Shown here: positions 7,970 to 17,284 of the stretch, one piece after another | How the letters are laid out: every line of letters starts with the position of its first letter | How positions within the stretch are numbered: the stretch's first letter is position 1 | NCBI GenBank assembly: GCA_001804815.1 | Contig: MHBI01000020.1 | Span: 62,001-126,000 of the forward strand | DNA length: 64,000 nt | Direction of reading: 5' to 3' | DNA from: Lentisphaerae bacterium GWF2_50_93 | GTDB lineage: Bacteria > Verrucomicrobiota > Lentisphaeria > Victivallales > GWF2-50-93 | Position numbers and translations under genes: made by a program | Notes under the pieces: generated by a model | Databases searched by the model: none | Seen by the model: the letters and a program-made list of their open reading frames with translations, nothing else | What the model was told of the DNA's origin: nothing

Positions 7970-9277
7970 ATGAAAGTCATAAGCTACAAGAGCAGCAGTT
8001 TTAAAAACGATCTCGGAATCCTGTTTTCACGCCAGGTCTGCCCTGCCGGAATTGAAAAGCCGGTTAGGGAAATAGTCGACGACGTAAGACTCGACGGTGA
8101 CAAGGCAATATCAAAATACGCCCTTAAGTTCGACAAGGCTGAACTCAGCCCTGCCCAGTTCCGTGTATCGGACCGCGAAATCCGCGAAGCCGCCGGCAAG
8201 ACAGATGCGGCAACAAGAAAAGCCGTTGATATTGCAATAAATAATGTTGCGAAATTCGCAAAAGCGCGCATTCCCAGGGGTTGGACGTTCTCCCCGCGTC
8301 CGGGAGTTGTGCTTGGCGAGAAATTCTCCCCGCTCAACCGCATTGGCGCATACATACCCGGCGGAACGGCCCCGCTTGTGTCGACTTCAGTACATACTGT
8401 CGCAATTGCGAAGTCCGCAGGAGTCAGGGAAATTGTTGCAGTGACGCCTCCTGACAAGGACGGAAAAGTCCACCCCGCCCTGCTCTACGCCCTTTCAAAA
8501 TCAGGGGCGACCGAGATATACAAGCTTGGCGGAGTATACGCCATAGCAGCCCTCGCCTACGGGACAAAGACCATCAGGAAAGTCGACAAGATCGTCGGCC
8601 CAGGCAATGCATATGTGACAACCGCGAAAAAACTCGTCTACGGCGATGTCGCCATCGACATGATAGCCGGACCTTCTGAAATAATGGTGATAGCCGACAA
8701 GACCTGCCGTCCGGACTTCATAGCCGCCGACATGCTTTCGCAGGCTGAACACGGAAGCGGGCTCGAGCAGGCAGTACTGGTCACCGACAGCGACATGCTT
8801 ATCGAGAAGGTGAAGGAACAGCTTGCAGAGCAGTCGGGAAAGCTCAAACGTTCGGGGCCGGTCGCGAAAGTACTGGCGAACGGAGTATTCTTCATCCTTG
8901 TCAAAAACATTCCCGACTCTGCGGAGATCGCAAACCTGTACGCTCCTGAACACCTTGAGATAATGTGCGCAAAGCCCGACAGGCTGGCAGCAAGGATAAA
9001 TGCCGCAGGCGCGATCTTCATAGGCGAATGGACTCCGGAACCTGTCGGTGATTTCGTCGCCGGACCAAGCCATGTCCTGCCGACTGCCGGCACCGCCAAA
9101 TATTTCAGCGGCCTCACAGTCGAACAGTTCTTCAGGAGATCCAGCATCCTGAAGTATGACCGGAAAGCATTCCTCAAGGAACTTCCGCACATTGCGAAAT
9201 TCGCAGAACTTGAAGGATTAGACGCCCATGGGAGAAGCGCGACGATTCGAAAGCAGTATTCAGTCGATAGTCGATAG
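7970..9277 (+). CDS. hisD: histidinol dehydrogenase, C-terminus altered by a repeat array
   Basis: HisD performs the last two steps of histidine synthesis, L-histidinol to L-histidine, with NAD and zinc. The 435-residue protein is near the usual length. Family segments include GGTAPLVSTSVHTVAIAKSA, GPGNAYVTTAKKL, DMIAGPSEIMVIAD, DMLSQAEHG and GPSHVLPT. The ATG at 7970 matches the family N-terminus; the frame is open upstream but that part is not HisD-like. The gene stands alone, away from other his genes. The last residues (SVDSR) and the stop are encoded by a GTCGATA-type array. A relic of another hisD tail lies about 70 bases beyond the stop codon. Confidence 0.95.
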   Translation: MKVISYKSSSFKNDLGILFSRQVCPAGIEKPVREIVDDVRLDGDKAISKYALKFDKAELSPAQFRVSDREIREAAGKTDAATRKAVDIAINNVAKFAKARIPRGWTFSPRPGVVLGEKFSPLNRIGAYIPGGTAPLVSTSVHTVAIAKSAGVREIVAVTPPDKDGKVHPALLYALSKSGATEIYKLGGVYAIAALAYGTKTIRKVDKIVGPGNAYVTTAKKLVYGDVAIDMIAGPSEIMVIADKTCRPDFIAADMLSQAEHGSGLEQAVLVTDSDMLIEKVKEQLAEQSGKLKRSGPVAKVLANGVFFILVKNIPDSAEIANLYAPEHLEIMCAKPDRLAARINAAGAIFIGEWTPEPVGDFVAGPSHVLPTAGTAKYFSGLTVEQFFRRSSILKYDRKAFLKELPHIAKFAELEGLDAHGRSATIRKQYSVDSR

Positions 9278-9289
9278 TCGTCAGTCGCA
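9261..9289 (+). repeat. AGTCGAT direct-repeat array on the hisD stop codon
   Basis: Units related to CAGTCGATAGTCGATAGTCGT are repeated with a 7-8 base period. The hisD stop codon lies inside the array. Confidence 0.8.
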
Positions 9290-9344
9290 AGCTACATAAT
9301 ATTCATGGGTTTAAAATACTTTGATTTTCTGGACATTTCCAACA

Positions 9345-9398
9345 GGGACTTCCGCACATTGCGAAATTCGCAGAAATCGAAGGCCTCGACGCGCACAG
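9345..9398 (+). pseudogene. relic of a second hisD 3' end
   Basis: Bases 9348-9375 are identical to 9181-9208 inside hisD. Beyond them the two copies differ mostly at synonymous positions: both encode EGLDAH, as GAAGGCCTCGACGCGCAC here and GAAGGATTAGACGCCCAT in the live gene. The relic is therefore from a diverged hisD allele, not a fresh tandem duplication. Confidence 0.75.
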
Positions 9399-9551
9399 TG
9401 TAAGCCAAGCCTCTCTTCTACATAACTTCACCTGGCCCGACACTGTTTTATCATATTGCTGCTGTGGCACTTGCACGAATTCCATCTTCCATCTACAATA
9501 AAACGTTAATTCATGCCGTTTACCATGCAATTAAAACAAGGAGCGTATTCT

Positions 9552-9579
9552 TTGTATTTAACATTTATCAGGGTATATT
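9552..9579 (+). promoter_or_regulatory. putative sigma-70 promoter of the small secreted protein
   Basis: TTGTAT (9552-9557) and TATATT (9574-9579) are separated by 16 bases, 47 bases before the start codon at 9626. The match is moderate. Confidence 0.4.
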
Positions 9580-9625
9580 TCGCACTCATAAATTTGAATT
9601 TCAAACCCTAAAAAGGAGATATTGC

Positions 9626-10000
9626 ATGAAGAAGATTATCGCACTGCTCGTGGCTCTCGGACTTGTAACTGGATTCGCCGCCTTTGCTGAAGGCGACAAG
9701 AAGGCTGAGAAGAAAGCTGAAGTAGCCGCAGACGCCAAGGACCTGGAACTCACCGGCAAGATCGTAAAGGAAGAGAAAGCCAGCAAGAAGGAAGGCGCCG
9801 AGAAACATGTTTTTTTCATGCTTGAGACAGCCGACGGCAAAGTCATGCTCCCCAAGGGCAAGGACGACGCAACGAATCCTGAAAAATTCCTTGACAAGAC
9901 TGTAACGGTCAAAGGCAAAGGCGTTACCAAGGAAAAAGAAGGCAAGAAGATGACGAGGATCACTGAAATCACCAGCATTACTGAAGCTGCTGCCAAGTAA
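9626..10000 (+). CDS. small lysine-rich secreted protein, OB-like, unknown function
   Basis: The 124-residue protein has a clear signal peptide (residues 1-20, ending FAAFAEG). A Lys/Glu/Ala-rich stretch follows, then a beta-rich part beginning LELTGKIVKEE and including VFFMLETADGKVMLP and KTVTVKGKGV. That pattern resembles small secreted OB-fold domains. The start has a good AAAAGGAG ribosome site and the gene is framed by a promoter and a strong terminator, so it is a single-gene unit and probably well expressed. No enzyme motif is present and no named family is recognised. Confidence 0.75.
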   Translation: MKKIIALLVALGLVTGFAAFAEGDKKAEKKAEVAADAKDLELTGKIVKEEKASKKEGAEKHVFFMLETADGKVMLPKGKDDATNPEKFLDKTVTVKGKGVTKEKEGKKMTRITEITSITEAAAK

Positions 10001-10023
10001 CTGCTTGTCTTGATTTGATTCAT

Positions 10024-10055
10024 ATGGGGCCGGTTCAAGCCGGCCCCATTTTTTT
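10024..10055 (+). terminator. rho-independent terminator
   Basis: A perfect 10-bp stem ATGGGGCCGG/CCGGCCCCAT with a 6-base loop is followed by a run of T. Confidence 0.92.
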
Positions 10056-10102
10056 GCCGCAGTGAAACAATATGCTATATGCACCGTCGAAATAAATCAG
10101 GG

Positions 10103-10127
10103 TTGCCGGCGAGACGCCAGCGCTCCT
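10103..10127 (+). repeat. dispersed repeat (copy at 38500-38525)
   Basis: TTGCCGGCGAGACGCCAGCG followed by CTCCT recurs with a few changes (TTGCCGGCGGAACACCAGTG followed by CTCCT) at 38500. Confidence 0.6.
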
Positions 10128-10207
10128 CGACATTTGTATTTTGTAAATTTGATTTTATCTTTATCAACCTTAAAATTAAAATCGCGAACTAAACAAGGAG
10201 CTGATTC

Positions 10208-11203
10208 ATGAGACCAGTAACGCTGTTCACGGGCCAGTGGGCCGATCTTCCGCTGAAGGAACTTGCTAAAAAAGCCAAAGCCATGGGCTATGACGGACTC
10301 GAACTCGCATGCTGGGGCGACCACATGGACGTGCGCCAGGCTGCCAACGATCCCAAATACTGCAAGGCCCAGCTCGACATCCTCAAGCAGAACGGCCTCA
10401 AGCTCTATGCAATCAGCAGCCATCTTGTCGGACAGGCAGTATGCGACAACATAGACATCCGGCACAAGTCAATCCTCCCCGAGCATATCTGGGGCGACGG
10501 AGAACCTGAAGGCGTCAGAAAAAGAGCCGCCGAGGAGATGATTCTCACGGCAAAGGCTGCCAAGAACCTCGGAATCGATACCGTCAACGGCTTCACCGGA
10601 AGCTCAATCTGGCATCTGGTCTATTCATTCCCGCCGGTCACCAAGGAGATGATCGACAACGGATACAAGGATTTCGCAAAGCGCTGGATTCCAATCTTGA
10701 ACGAGTTCAAGAAACTCGGTGTCAAATTCGCCCTCGAAGTACATCCCACCGAGATCGCATTCGACATCGCATCGGCTGAACGCGCCCTCGACGCCGTGAA
10801 GAACCATCCCTGCTTCGGATTCAACTACGACCCGAGCCATTTCGGATACCAGGGGGTGGACTATGTGGAGTTCATCTACAAGTTCAAGGACAGGATCTTC
10901 CACAGCCACATGAAGGATGTCAGCTGGTCATGCAAGCCTACACAGGCCGGTGTATTCGGCGGACACATCGACTTCGGCGACAAGAGGCGCTACTGGGATT
11001 TCCGTTCGCTGGGACATGGAAAAATCAATTTCGAGGAGATCATCCGCGCGCTCAACAGGATCGGATATCAAGGACCTCTCTCAGTAGAATGGGAGGATGC
11101 CGGGATGGACAGATTCCATGGCGCAAAAGAAGCCTGCGAGTTCGTCAGGAAGATCGATTTCCCGCCATCGAACATAGTCTTCGACGCGCAGTTCGACAGA
11201 TAA
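10208..11203 (+). CDS. sugar phosphate isomerase/epimerase-like TIM-barrel protein
   Basis: The 331-residue protein belongs to the xylose-isomerase-like (AP_endonuc_2) superfamily of metal-dependent isomerases and epimerases. Likely metal ligands are the Glu in FALEVHPTE, the Asp/His of FNYDPSHFG, the His pair in FHSHMKDVS and the Glu in LSVEWEDAG. The N-terminal strand pattern ([17 protein letters not shown], then MGYDGLELA) is typical. It has no signal peptide, so it is cytoplasmic. AAGGAG sits upstream of the start, and a strong hairpin follows, so it is transcribed alone. The substrate cannot be told; a sugar or polyol such as an inositol derivative is likely. Confidence 0.85.
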   Translation: MRPVTLFTGQWADLPLKELAKKAKAMGYDGLELACWGDHMDVRQAANDPKYCKAQLDILKQNGLKLYAISSHLVGQAVCDNIDIRHKSILPEHIWGDGEPEGVRKRAAEEMILTAKAAKNLGIDTVNGFTGSSIWHLVYSFPPVTKEMIDNGYKDFAKRWIPILNEFKKLGVKFALEVHPTEIAFDIASAERALDAVKNHPCFGFNYDPSHFGYQGVDYVEFIYKFKDRIFHSHMKDVSWSCKPTQAGVFGGHIDFGDKRRYWDFRSLGHGKINFEEIIRALNRIGYQGPLSVEWEDAGMDRFHGAKEACEFVRKIDFPPSNIVFDAQFDR

Positions 11204-11230
11204 TAAATTCGCAGTGCGAATTTATGAAAT

Positions 11231-11262
11231 AAAAATCCCCGCCTCGTGCGGGGATTTTTTTT
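11231..11262. terminator. terminator between convergent genes
   Basis: A 12-bp stem AAAAATCCCCGC/GCGGGGATTTTT has a 5-base loop and T runs on both strands. It ends the isomerase gene and abuts the stop codon of lepB, and probably works in both directions. A second palindrome (AAATTCGC-AGT-GCGAATTT) lies just upstream. Confidence 0.88.
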
Positions 11263-12454
11263 ACTGCAGCTGCATGGCTTCAGCTACGCTCTGAGGCGTA
11301 GAACTGTCTATTGGCAGGGGTTCATCATGATCGGCCAGCCCCCAGCGGCGGGTGAACGGCCAGAAAATAAAGAGTGCTTTGCCCACTATGTTCTTGCGAG
11401 GCACAAATCCCCAGTACCTGCTGTCCGAGCTGTTTGCAGTATTGTCGCCCATCATGAAATAGCAGTCTTCAGGAACATAGACTTCATTTCCATTGGCCAG
11501 GCTGCCAACAGCGGAATGTCCCTGGTATCCGCCTTTCAGGGAGTATATCCTGTCTATCTCCTTTATGCCGAATTTTGTGATCGGCATATAGAACTCGCCG
11601 CCTTTAGGCTTGACGTGTACCATGCCATTGACTATTTTGAGCATGTCCCCCGGCAATCCGATGAGTCTTTTAATATAGAAGAATCCCCTTGGCTCGCTTA
11701 CAGGAATTCCTTCAGTATTGAAAACAACAATGTCACCACGCTTCGGATCGCTGAAATGATAGGTGTAGCGGTCCACGAAAAGATGGTCCCCGAGCGACAG
11801 CCAGCCGTTGCAGAGGACTTCGCCCTCTTCAAAACCCGGCACCATCCTGTTTTTAAAGCAGTAATTATAAACATGGCCCCTGTCCCCAGGCAGAACATAA
11901 TCGACACCACCTATATTGAAGCGGGTCTGCGGATACATCAGATATTTGGGAAACGTATCAAAACTGCTGTTGTCAAGATCGCCGGACGCCTTGACTGTCA
12001 ACTGCGCCCTTTCAGCCGAAAACAGTGCAAGCTGGACAAGAGGCGGCAGATCAGGAAGCGTGTTCTTGTCCTGGATGTAATGGATTCCGAAAAGCGTCGG
12101 CTGCATGCTGCTGGTTGGAATCTTGAAAGGCTGCACGTAAAGCGCCCTGGCGCCGAAGGCCACAGTAAAGGCGACTGCAAGAATATCCGCGTATTCCCTC
12201 AATGTCATGAAGGGCTGGCGCGGAAGAATCTTCATGACACGCAATGGTGCACGCTCAAGAAACTTGTCGGCTTCCTCCGAGTTCCCCGGATTTACTGTTT
12301 GAGCTTCGGTTATGATCTCCCGCACCTTCTCCTTGGTGGACTGGACGAGTATGTCGTCGTTCAAATGGAGAATGTGCGCAAGCTGGTGGCGGAGCTCGGC
12401 CAAAGCCTTCACCCGCTGCCTCGTTTTCCAGAACTGTATTATTTTCTGTATCAT
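11261..12454 (-). CDS. lepB: signal peptidase I
   Basis: This membrane serine protease removes signal peptides from exported proteins. A hydrophobic helix near residues 88-108 precedes the catalytic serine motif KIPTSSMQPT (Ser116). The general-base lysine lies in FFYIKRLIGLPGD (Lys262). The downstream box is CYFMMGDNTANSSDSRYWG. The protein has 397 residues, longer than minimal enzymes, with an N-terminal charged extension and an insertion between the Ser and Lys boxes. It lies 33 bases after lepA on the same strand; lepA-lepB is a conserved operon in many bacteria. Confidence 0.95.
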   Translation of the reverse strand: MIQKIIQFWKTRQRVKALAELRHQLAHILHLNDDILVQSTKEKVREIITEAQTVNPGNSEEADKFLERAPLRVMKILPRQPFMTLREYADILAVAFTVAFGARALYVQPFKIPTSSMQPTLFGIHYIQDKNTLPDLPPLVQLALFSAERAQLTVKASGDLDNSSFDTFPKYLMYPQTRFNIGGVDYVLPGDRGHVYNYCFKNRMVPGFEEGEVLCNGWLSLGDHLFVDRYTYHFSDPKRGDIVVFNTEGIPVSEPRGFFYIKRLIGLPGDMLKIVNGMVHVKPKGGEFYMPITKFGIKEIDRIYSLKGGYQGHSAVGSLANGNEVYVPEDCYFMMGDNTANSSDSRYWGFVPRKNIVGKALFIFWPFTRRWGLADHDEPLPIDSSTPQSVAEAMQLQ

Positions 12455-12487
12455 AATTTTATCATTTTATCGCAACGATAAAATAAT

Positions 12488-14287
12488 TTACGTTCCCGCT
12501 TTCAGGATTTCGACGAAGGCTTCCTGTGGAATGTGGACCTGTCCGATCTGCTTCATGCGCTTCTTGCCTTCCTTCTGCTTCTCCAGGAGTTTTCTCTTGC
12601 GCGATATGTCGCCGCCGTAGCATTTTGCAAGCACGTTCTTGCGGAGCTGCTTTACCGTCTCCCTGGCAACGATCTTTCCACCGACTGCGGCCTGGATGGC
12701 GATCTGGAACATCTGCTGCGGAATCACTTCCTTCAGCTTCTCGGCGAGCTGCTTGCCCCTTATATGCGCTGATTCCATATGGACGATGGTTGAAAACGCA
12801 TCGACTATGTCGCTGTTGACCATCATGTCGAGCTTGACCAGCCTGTCGGGCCGGTAGCCCGCCTGCTCGTAGTCCATGCTGCCATATCCGCGTGTAATGG
12901 ATTTGAGTTTGTCATGGAAATCAACGAGGATCTCATTCATGGGAAGTTCAGCCGTGAGGATGACATGCCTGGAATCGACTGAATCGGTCCTTGTGCAGAG
13001 TCCGCGCTTGCTCATGATGAGCGCCATGATATCGCCGATGAAATTGTTGGGCGCCATGATCTTTGCGTTGATTATCGGCTCCTCAATCCTTTCGATCATG
13101 CTGGGATCCGGCAGATGTACCGGGTTGTCGATCATCTTCATTGTGCCGTCCGCGAGGTAGACATTGTAGATGACGCTCGGATAGGTGGCGATGATGTCCA
13201 TGTCGTATTCCCTGCGCAGGCGTTCCTGGATGATCTCCATGTGGAGAAGTCCGAGGAAACCGCATCGGAACCCGAAGCCGAGGGCTGCGGAAGTTTCAGC
13301 CTGATACGTGAAAGCTGAATCATTTAGCTGCAGTTTCGCCACGCTCGCCTTGAGCTGTTCATAATCCGCCGTATCGATCGGATATATTCCACTGAAGACC
13401 ATCGGCTGGATTTCCTTGAAACCCGGCAGCGCCTTATGGCATGGCTTCCTGTTTTCAGTTATCGTGTCACCTATCTTCGTGTCTGCGGGACTTTTCAGAT
13501 TTGGAATTATATATCCAACGGAGCCTGCAGAAAGGGTTTCAGTCGGTTTCATAACCGGAGTAAAGCAGCCGACTTCCTTCACTTCGCTTTCAAGCGCCGT
13601 GCTGAAAAGGCGGATCTTCTGTCCGCGGCAGAGCGTGCCGCTTACGACCCTTACATAATTGACAACTCCGCGGTACGCATCATAGGTCGAATCGAAAATA
13701 AGCGCGCTGAGAGCTTCCTCCCTGGGAATTGTCGGTGGTGGAACATTTTTCACCACACGTTCAAGAAGTTCTTTTATTCCAAGTCCCTCTTTCGCACTGA
13801 CGAGCAGGACTTCATCCCTCGGAATGGCCAGGATCTCCTCCATCTGCTCCATGCAGAGCTCAGGATCGGAGGCGGGCAGATCGATCTTGTTTATCACGGG
13901 AATTACGGCGAGATTCTGCCTGTGGGCCAAATTCACGTTGGCGACAGTCTGAGCCTGCACGCCCTGGGTCGCATCGATCACGAGGATCGCACCTTCACAG
14001 GCGGCAAGAGAACGGCTCACCTCATAGGTGAAATCCACGTGTCCAGGAGTGTCAATCAGGTTCATTTCATAGGTATTGCCGTCATCGGCCTTGTAGTGCA
14101 TCCTCACAGGATGGGACTTGATGGTGATGCCTCGTTCCCTTTCAAGATCCATGCCGTCGAGCGTCTGTTCCTGAAGCTGGCGTTTTGAAATGGTGCCGGT
14201 AAGCTCCAGAAGCCTGTCGGCAAGCGTAGACTTGCCATGATCGATATGGGCTATGATTGAAAAGTTCCGTATTAGTTTGCTGCTCAT
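12488..14287 (-). CDS. lepA: elongation factor 4 (back-translocating GTPase LepA)
   Basis: LepA is a ribosome-bound GTPase related to EF-G. The G1 motif AHIDHGKSTLADRL is at the N-terminus, followed by RERGITIKSH (G2), DTPGHVDF (G3) and NKIDLPASD (G4). The C-terminus carries the LepA-specific domain including GYGSMDYEQAGYRP and ends with the lysine-rich segment CYGGDISRKRKLLEKQKEGK. The length of 599 residues is exactly typical. It is followed by lepB. Confidence 0.97.
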   Translation of the reverse strand: MSSKLIRNFSIIAHIDHGKSTLADRLLELTGTISKRQLQEQTLDGMDLERERGITIKSHPVRMHYKADDGNTYEMNLIDTPGHVDFTYEVSRSLAACEGAILVIDATQGVQAQTVANVNLAHRQNLAVIPVINKIDLPASDPELCMEQMEEILAIPRDEVLLVSAKEGLGIKELLERVVKNVPPPTIPREEALSALIFDSTYDAYRGVVNYVRVVSGTLCRGQKIRLFSTALESEVKEVGCFTPVMKPTETLSAGSVGYIIPNLKSPADTKIGDTITENRKPCHKALPGFKEIQPMVFSGIYPIDTADYEQLKASVAKLQLNDSAFTYQAETSAALGFGFRCGFLGLLHMEIIQERLRREYDMDIIATYPSVIYNVYLADGTMKMIDNPVHLPDPSMIERIEEPIINAKIMAPNNFIGDIMALIMSKRGLCTRTDSVDSRHVILTAELPMNEILVDFHDKLKSITRGYGSMDYEQAGYRPDRLVKLDMMVNSDIVDAFSTIVHMESAHIRGKQLAEKLKEVIPQQMFQIAIQAAVGGKIVARETVKQLRKNVLAKCYGGDISRKRKLLEKQKEGKKRMKQIGQVHIPQEAFVEILKAGT

Positions 14288-14324
14288 GTCATTAAACCAT
14301 TTCCCTTACTGTATGCTATTTTTT

Positions 14325-14355
14325 TCCACCACGAAGAACACGAAGTTCATGAAGA
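14325..14355 (+). repeat. left inverted repeat of the GxxExxY cassette
   Basis: CCACGAAGAACACGAAGTTC and the bases that follow match the reverse complement of 14743-14774 (CCACGAAGGGCACGAAGTTC) with few changes. Confidence 0.8.
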
Positions 14356-14357
14356 GT

Positions 14358-14729
14358 TCAACGTACAAATCTTTTTATTCCGTCTTTCAACATCATCGAA
14401 TTAAAATTGATTAACAAACCTTTCTTGATCATGGCAAGCTTCATGTATGTTAAAAGCTGGGCTTCATGTATCGCCTTCAACTCTTCAACGCTTTTCAATT
14501 CAATAATAAGTTCATCCTCTATCAAAAGATCAACTCGATAGCCACAATCGAGATAAGTATCCTTGTAAAAAACAGGCAATGGATGCTGAAGCTTGAATCC
14601 GATACCGTTAACAGACAACTCATGTGCCAGGCATTGCTCATATGTCGATTCGAGAAGTCCAGGTCCAAGGTTCCTATGTACTTCAATAGCGCAACCAATC
14701 ACCTTCTTTGACAAATCATCAAAATACAT
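14358..14729 (-). CDS. GxxExxY family protein (PD-(D/E)XK-like)
   Basis: The 123-residue protein shows the family signature in GPGLLESTYEQCL. A nuclease-like core follows, with LDCGYRVDLLIEDELIIELK (Asp and Glu-x-Lys), typical of PDDEXK_3 proteins. The biochemical role of the family is not established. The gene lies between lepA and pheT, exactly between two inverted repeats, and its codon use and AT content look different from the flanking housekeeping genes. It therefore looks like an inserted cassette. Confidence 0.88.
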   Translation of the reverse strand: MYFDDLSKKVIGCAIEVHRNLGPGLLESTYEQCLAHELSVNGIGFKLQHPLPVFYKDTYLDCGYRVDLLIEDELIIELKSVEELKAIHEAQLLTYMKLAMIKKGLLINFNSMMLKDGIKRFVR

Positions 14730-14742
14730 TGTAATATACAGC

Positions 14743-14774
14743 CTTCCTTCGTGAACTTCGTGCCCTTCGTGGTA
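14743..14774 (-). repeat. right inverted repeat of the GxxExxY cassette
   Basis: Reverse-complement partner of 14325-14355. The two define a cassette of about 450 bases holding only the GxxExxY gene. Confidence 0.8.
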
Positions 14775-14792
14775 AAACTTGCTTCTATCTAT

Positions 14793-17192
14793 TCATCTAA
14801 GCTCCGCATGGAGTTCGGCTTTAAGCTTCTCACGGACCTTCTCATGCGATGCATTGACCTCCGTGTCGGTCAAAGTCCTCTCGTGGCTCCTGAACGTCAG
14901 AGTATATGCCAGGCTCTTCTTTCCGGCACCTATGTGCTCGTCCCGGAACTCATCGAAAATCTCGACATTCTCAAGGTTAGGAATCCCGAGCGACTTTATG
15001 AATCCTATAATCCGGGCATGCTCGATATTGTCAGGAGTCACCATTGCAACGTCCCGGGTGACAGGCGGGAACTGTGAAATCTGTGAAAATTGAATCTTGG
15101 TGGCAGGCAGTGAAAGCAGCCTGTCCATGTCCACAAGAGCTACAAAGAGCGGATTCTGCATCCTCATTCCTTTTGTCAGCCGTTCCGAGACTTCCCCGAA
15201 AACGGCGATCCTGTCTCCGCCGATCACTAGTTCGGCGCAGGTTGACTCAATGAAATTGCCGGGCTGGTTCTCAGCGCATCTGCGGATCTCGCAGTTTTTG
15301 ATCTTCCTGGACTCGCAGAATGATTCGAGCACGCCTTTGAGATCGTAGAAATCATAGAGGCCGCTCTTTTCCGACGAGAATCTTTCGGGGTGCTTCCTGC
15401 CTGTCAGGGCGATACAGCATTCGATCTTCTCCTCGTCCTTCTTTGAGCATCCACAGAAAATCTTTCCGATTTCAAAGATGGCGAGATCGGTGTTCTTCCT
15501 GGAAATATTATGTCCGACAGTACGCAGGATGCCGGAAAGAAGCGACGGCCTCATTATAGCCGACTCGTGGCTTATCGGATTGCTCATGGCGAGCAGATAA
15601 TCTTTTCCGTACCTGGAATCTGCGAGGGCGTCCTTTTCATCGGCATAGCTGTAGTTCATCACTTCATCAAGCCCAAGGGAGATGAGCTGGTTCCTGGCCT
15701 CTTCAAGCGCCGCATAGGCGTCTTCCTTGAACGATCCGCCCGGAATCGCAGACACGCAATCAAGCGGGATCTTGTCGAGCCCGTGGATCCTTGCGACTTC
15801 TTCAGCCAGATCGGCCTCGTTGCCGAGATCCCCTCTGAATGAGGACGGAGTAACCTTGCAGGAATCAGCGGTGACATCTGAAACGCCGAGTTCAAGCTTC
15901 CTGAAGATTTCAACGATTTCATCTTTGGATATTTTGACGCCCAGTATCCTGCGTATTTTTTCAAACCTGCAAATGACTGGTTTTATTTCCGGACGAGTGA
16001 TGCAGACATCAAGCATGTCGCCTGCCTCGCCTCCTGCGAGTTCGAGGATAAGGGCAACCGCCCTGTCGCTGGCCTTCACAACCATGTCAAAATCAACTCC
16101 GCGTTCAAACCTGTACGACGAATCGGAAGAAATGGCGAGGTTCCTTGATGAGGAACGAATGTTGGAAGGTTTGAAGTATGCGCTTTCAAGAAGGACGTCC
16201 TTTGTCGTTTCAATTACACCGCTGTGCTCTCCGCCCATTATTCCTGCAAGTGCGACGGGTTTGCGAACATCGCAGATCACAAGATTGTCCTTGCCGAGCT
16301 TGTATTCCTTGCCGTCCAGGGCGATAATCTTCTCCCCTTCGGAGGCGCGTCTGACAACTATCTTCTTCCCTTCAAGCAGATCCAGGTCGAACGCATGAAG
16401 CGGATGCCCGAGTTCAAGAAGCACGAAATTCGTAATGTCCACGACATTGTTTATCGGACGCAGCCCGACGCTCTTCAGCCGCTGTTTCAGCCATTCCGGA
16501 CTTTCGGTGACCTTGACGTTCCTGATGATTCTCGCAGTATATCTCGGACATAGCTCCCCGTCCCTAATCTCAACAGTATCTGGAGAAATCATCGCTTTTG
16601 ATTCAACGGTCTGGCTTGGATATTTGACCTTGGCTCCCGACAAGGCGGCAATTTCCCTTGCGATGCCGACGTGAGAAAGCAGGTCTGGCCTGTTGGGAGT
16701 TATTTCAAGATCGTAGGCAGTGTCTGTTCCGAGGTACTCATTCATTGGCTTGCCGGTCGGGGCGTCAGCAGGAAGCACCATTATTCCGGCACCCTGTTCG
16801 CTGAGTCCAAGCTCCTTTTCGCTGCAGATCATGCCGGAAGATTCGACTCCGCGCAGCTTGGCCTTCTTGATATTGAATTCTTTGCCGGTTTCCTTTTCAA
16901 CAAAAACGGTTCCAATGGTGGCGAGAGGGACTTTCTGTCCGGAGTCGCAGTTCGGGGCGCCGCAGACGATCTGCAGTTCCTCCTTGCCGGTAGAGACGCG
17001 GCATACGGAAAGCTTGTCGGCGTTAGGATGGGGCTTCCTCTCGATGATTTCGGCGACTATCACGCCATTTGGAACAGAAGTCCTTATCACGTCTTCAACT
17101 TCGACGCCTGCCATGGTCAGCTTCTCGATCAGTTCAGCATCGCTGAAGCTGATGTCGACATATTGGGAAAGCCAGTTGTATGAAACCTTCAT
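14793..17192 (-). CDS. pheT: phenylalanyl-tRNA synthetase beta subunit
   Basis: The beta chain of the alpha2-beta2 enzyme that charges tRNA-Phe. The 799-residue protein shows the EMAP-like tRNA-binding domain (about residues 40-150, with VCRVSTGKEELQIVCGAPNC) and the B3/B4 editing region (ending near RSSSRNLAISSDSSYRFERG). The B5 domain, the catalytic-like core with MNYSYADEKDAL and MSNPISHESAIMRPSLLSG, and a C-terminal FDX-ACB anticodon-binding domain (FSQISQFPPVTRDVAMV) follow. pheS is not adjacent in this window, which is less usual. Confidence 0.97.
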   Translation of the reverse strand: MKVSYNWLSQYVDISFSDAELIEKLTMAGVEVEDVIRTSVPNGVIVAEIIERKPHPNADKLSVCRVSTGKEELQIVCGAPNCDSGQKVPLATIGTVFVEKETGKEFNIKKAKLRGVESSGMICSEKELGLSEQGAGIMVLPADAPTGKPMNEYLGTDTAYDLEITPNRPDLLSHVGIAREIAALSGAKVKYPSQTVESKAMISPDTVEIRDGELCPRYTARIIRNVKVTESPEWLKQRLKSVGLRPINNVVDITNFVLLELGHPLHAFDLDLLEGKKIVVRRASEGEKIIALDGKEYKLGKDNLVICDVRKPVALAGIMGGEHSGVIETTKDVLLESAYFKPSNIRSSSRNLAISSDSSYRFERGVDFDMVVKASDRAVALILELAGGEAGDMLDVCITRPEIKPVICRFEKIRRILGVKISKDEIVEIFRKLELGVSDVTADSCKVTPSSFRGDLGNEADLAEEVARIHGLDKIPLDCVSAIPGGSFKEDAYAALEEARNQLISLGLDEVMNYSYADEKDALADSRYGKDYLLAMSNPISHESAIMRPSLLSGILRTVGHNISRKNTDLAIFEIGKIFCGCSKKDEEKIECCIALTGRKHPERFSSEKSGLYDFYDLKGVLESFCESRKIKNCEIRRCAENQPGNFIESTCAELVIGGDRIAVFGEVSERLTKGMRMQNPLFVALVDMDRLLSLPATKIQFSQISQFPPVTRDVAMVTPDNIEHARIIGFIKSLGIPNLENVEIFDEFRDEHIGAGKKSLAYTLTFRSHERTLTDTEVNASHEKVREKLKAELHAELR

Positions 17193-17284
17193 TATAACCC
17201 TGTCCTTTTAATATTGGAACGGAAAGGCAAAACATAGCTGAAAAAGCTGGCAATTCCAGTCATAAATTTTTCGTTTCGGAAAAT

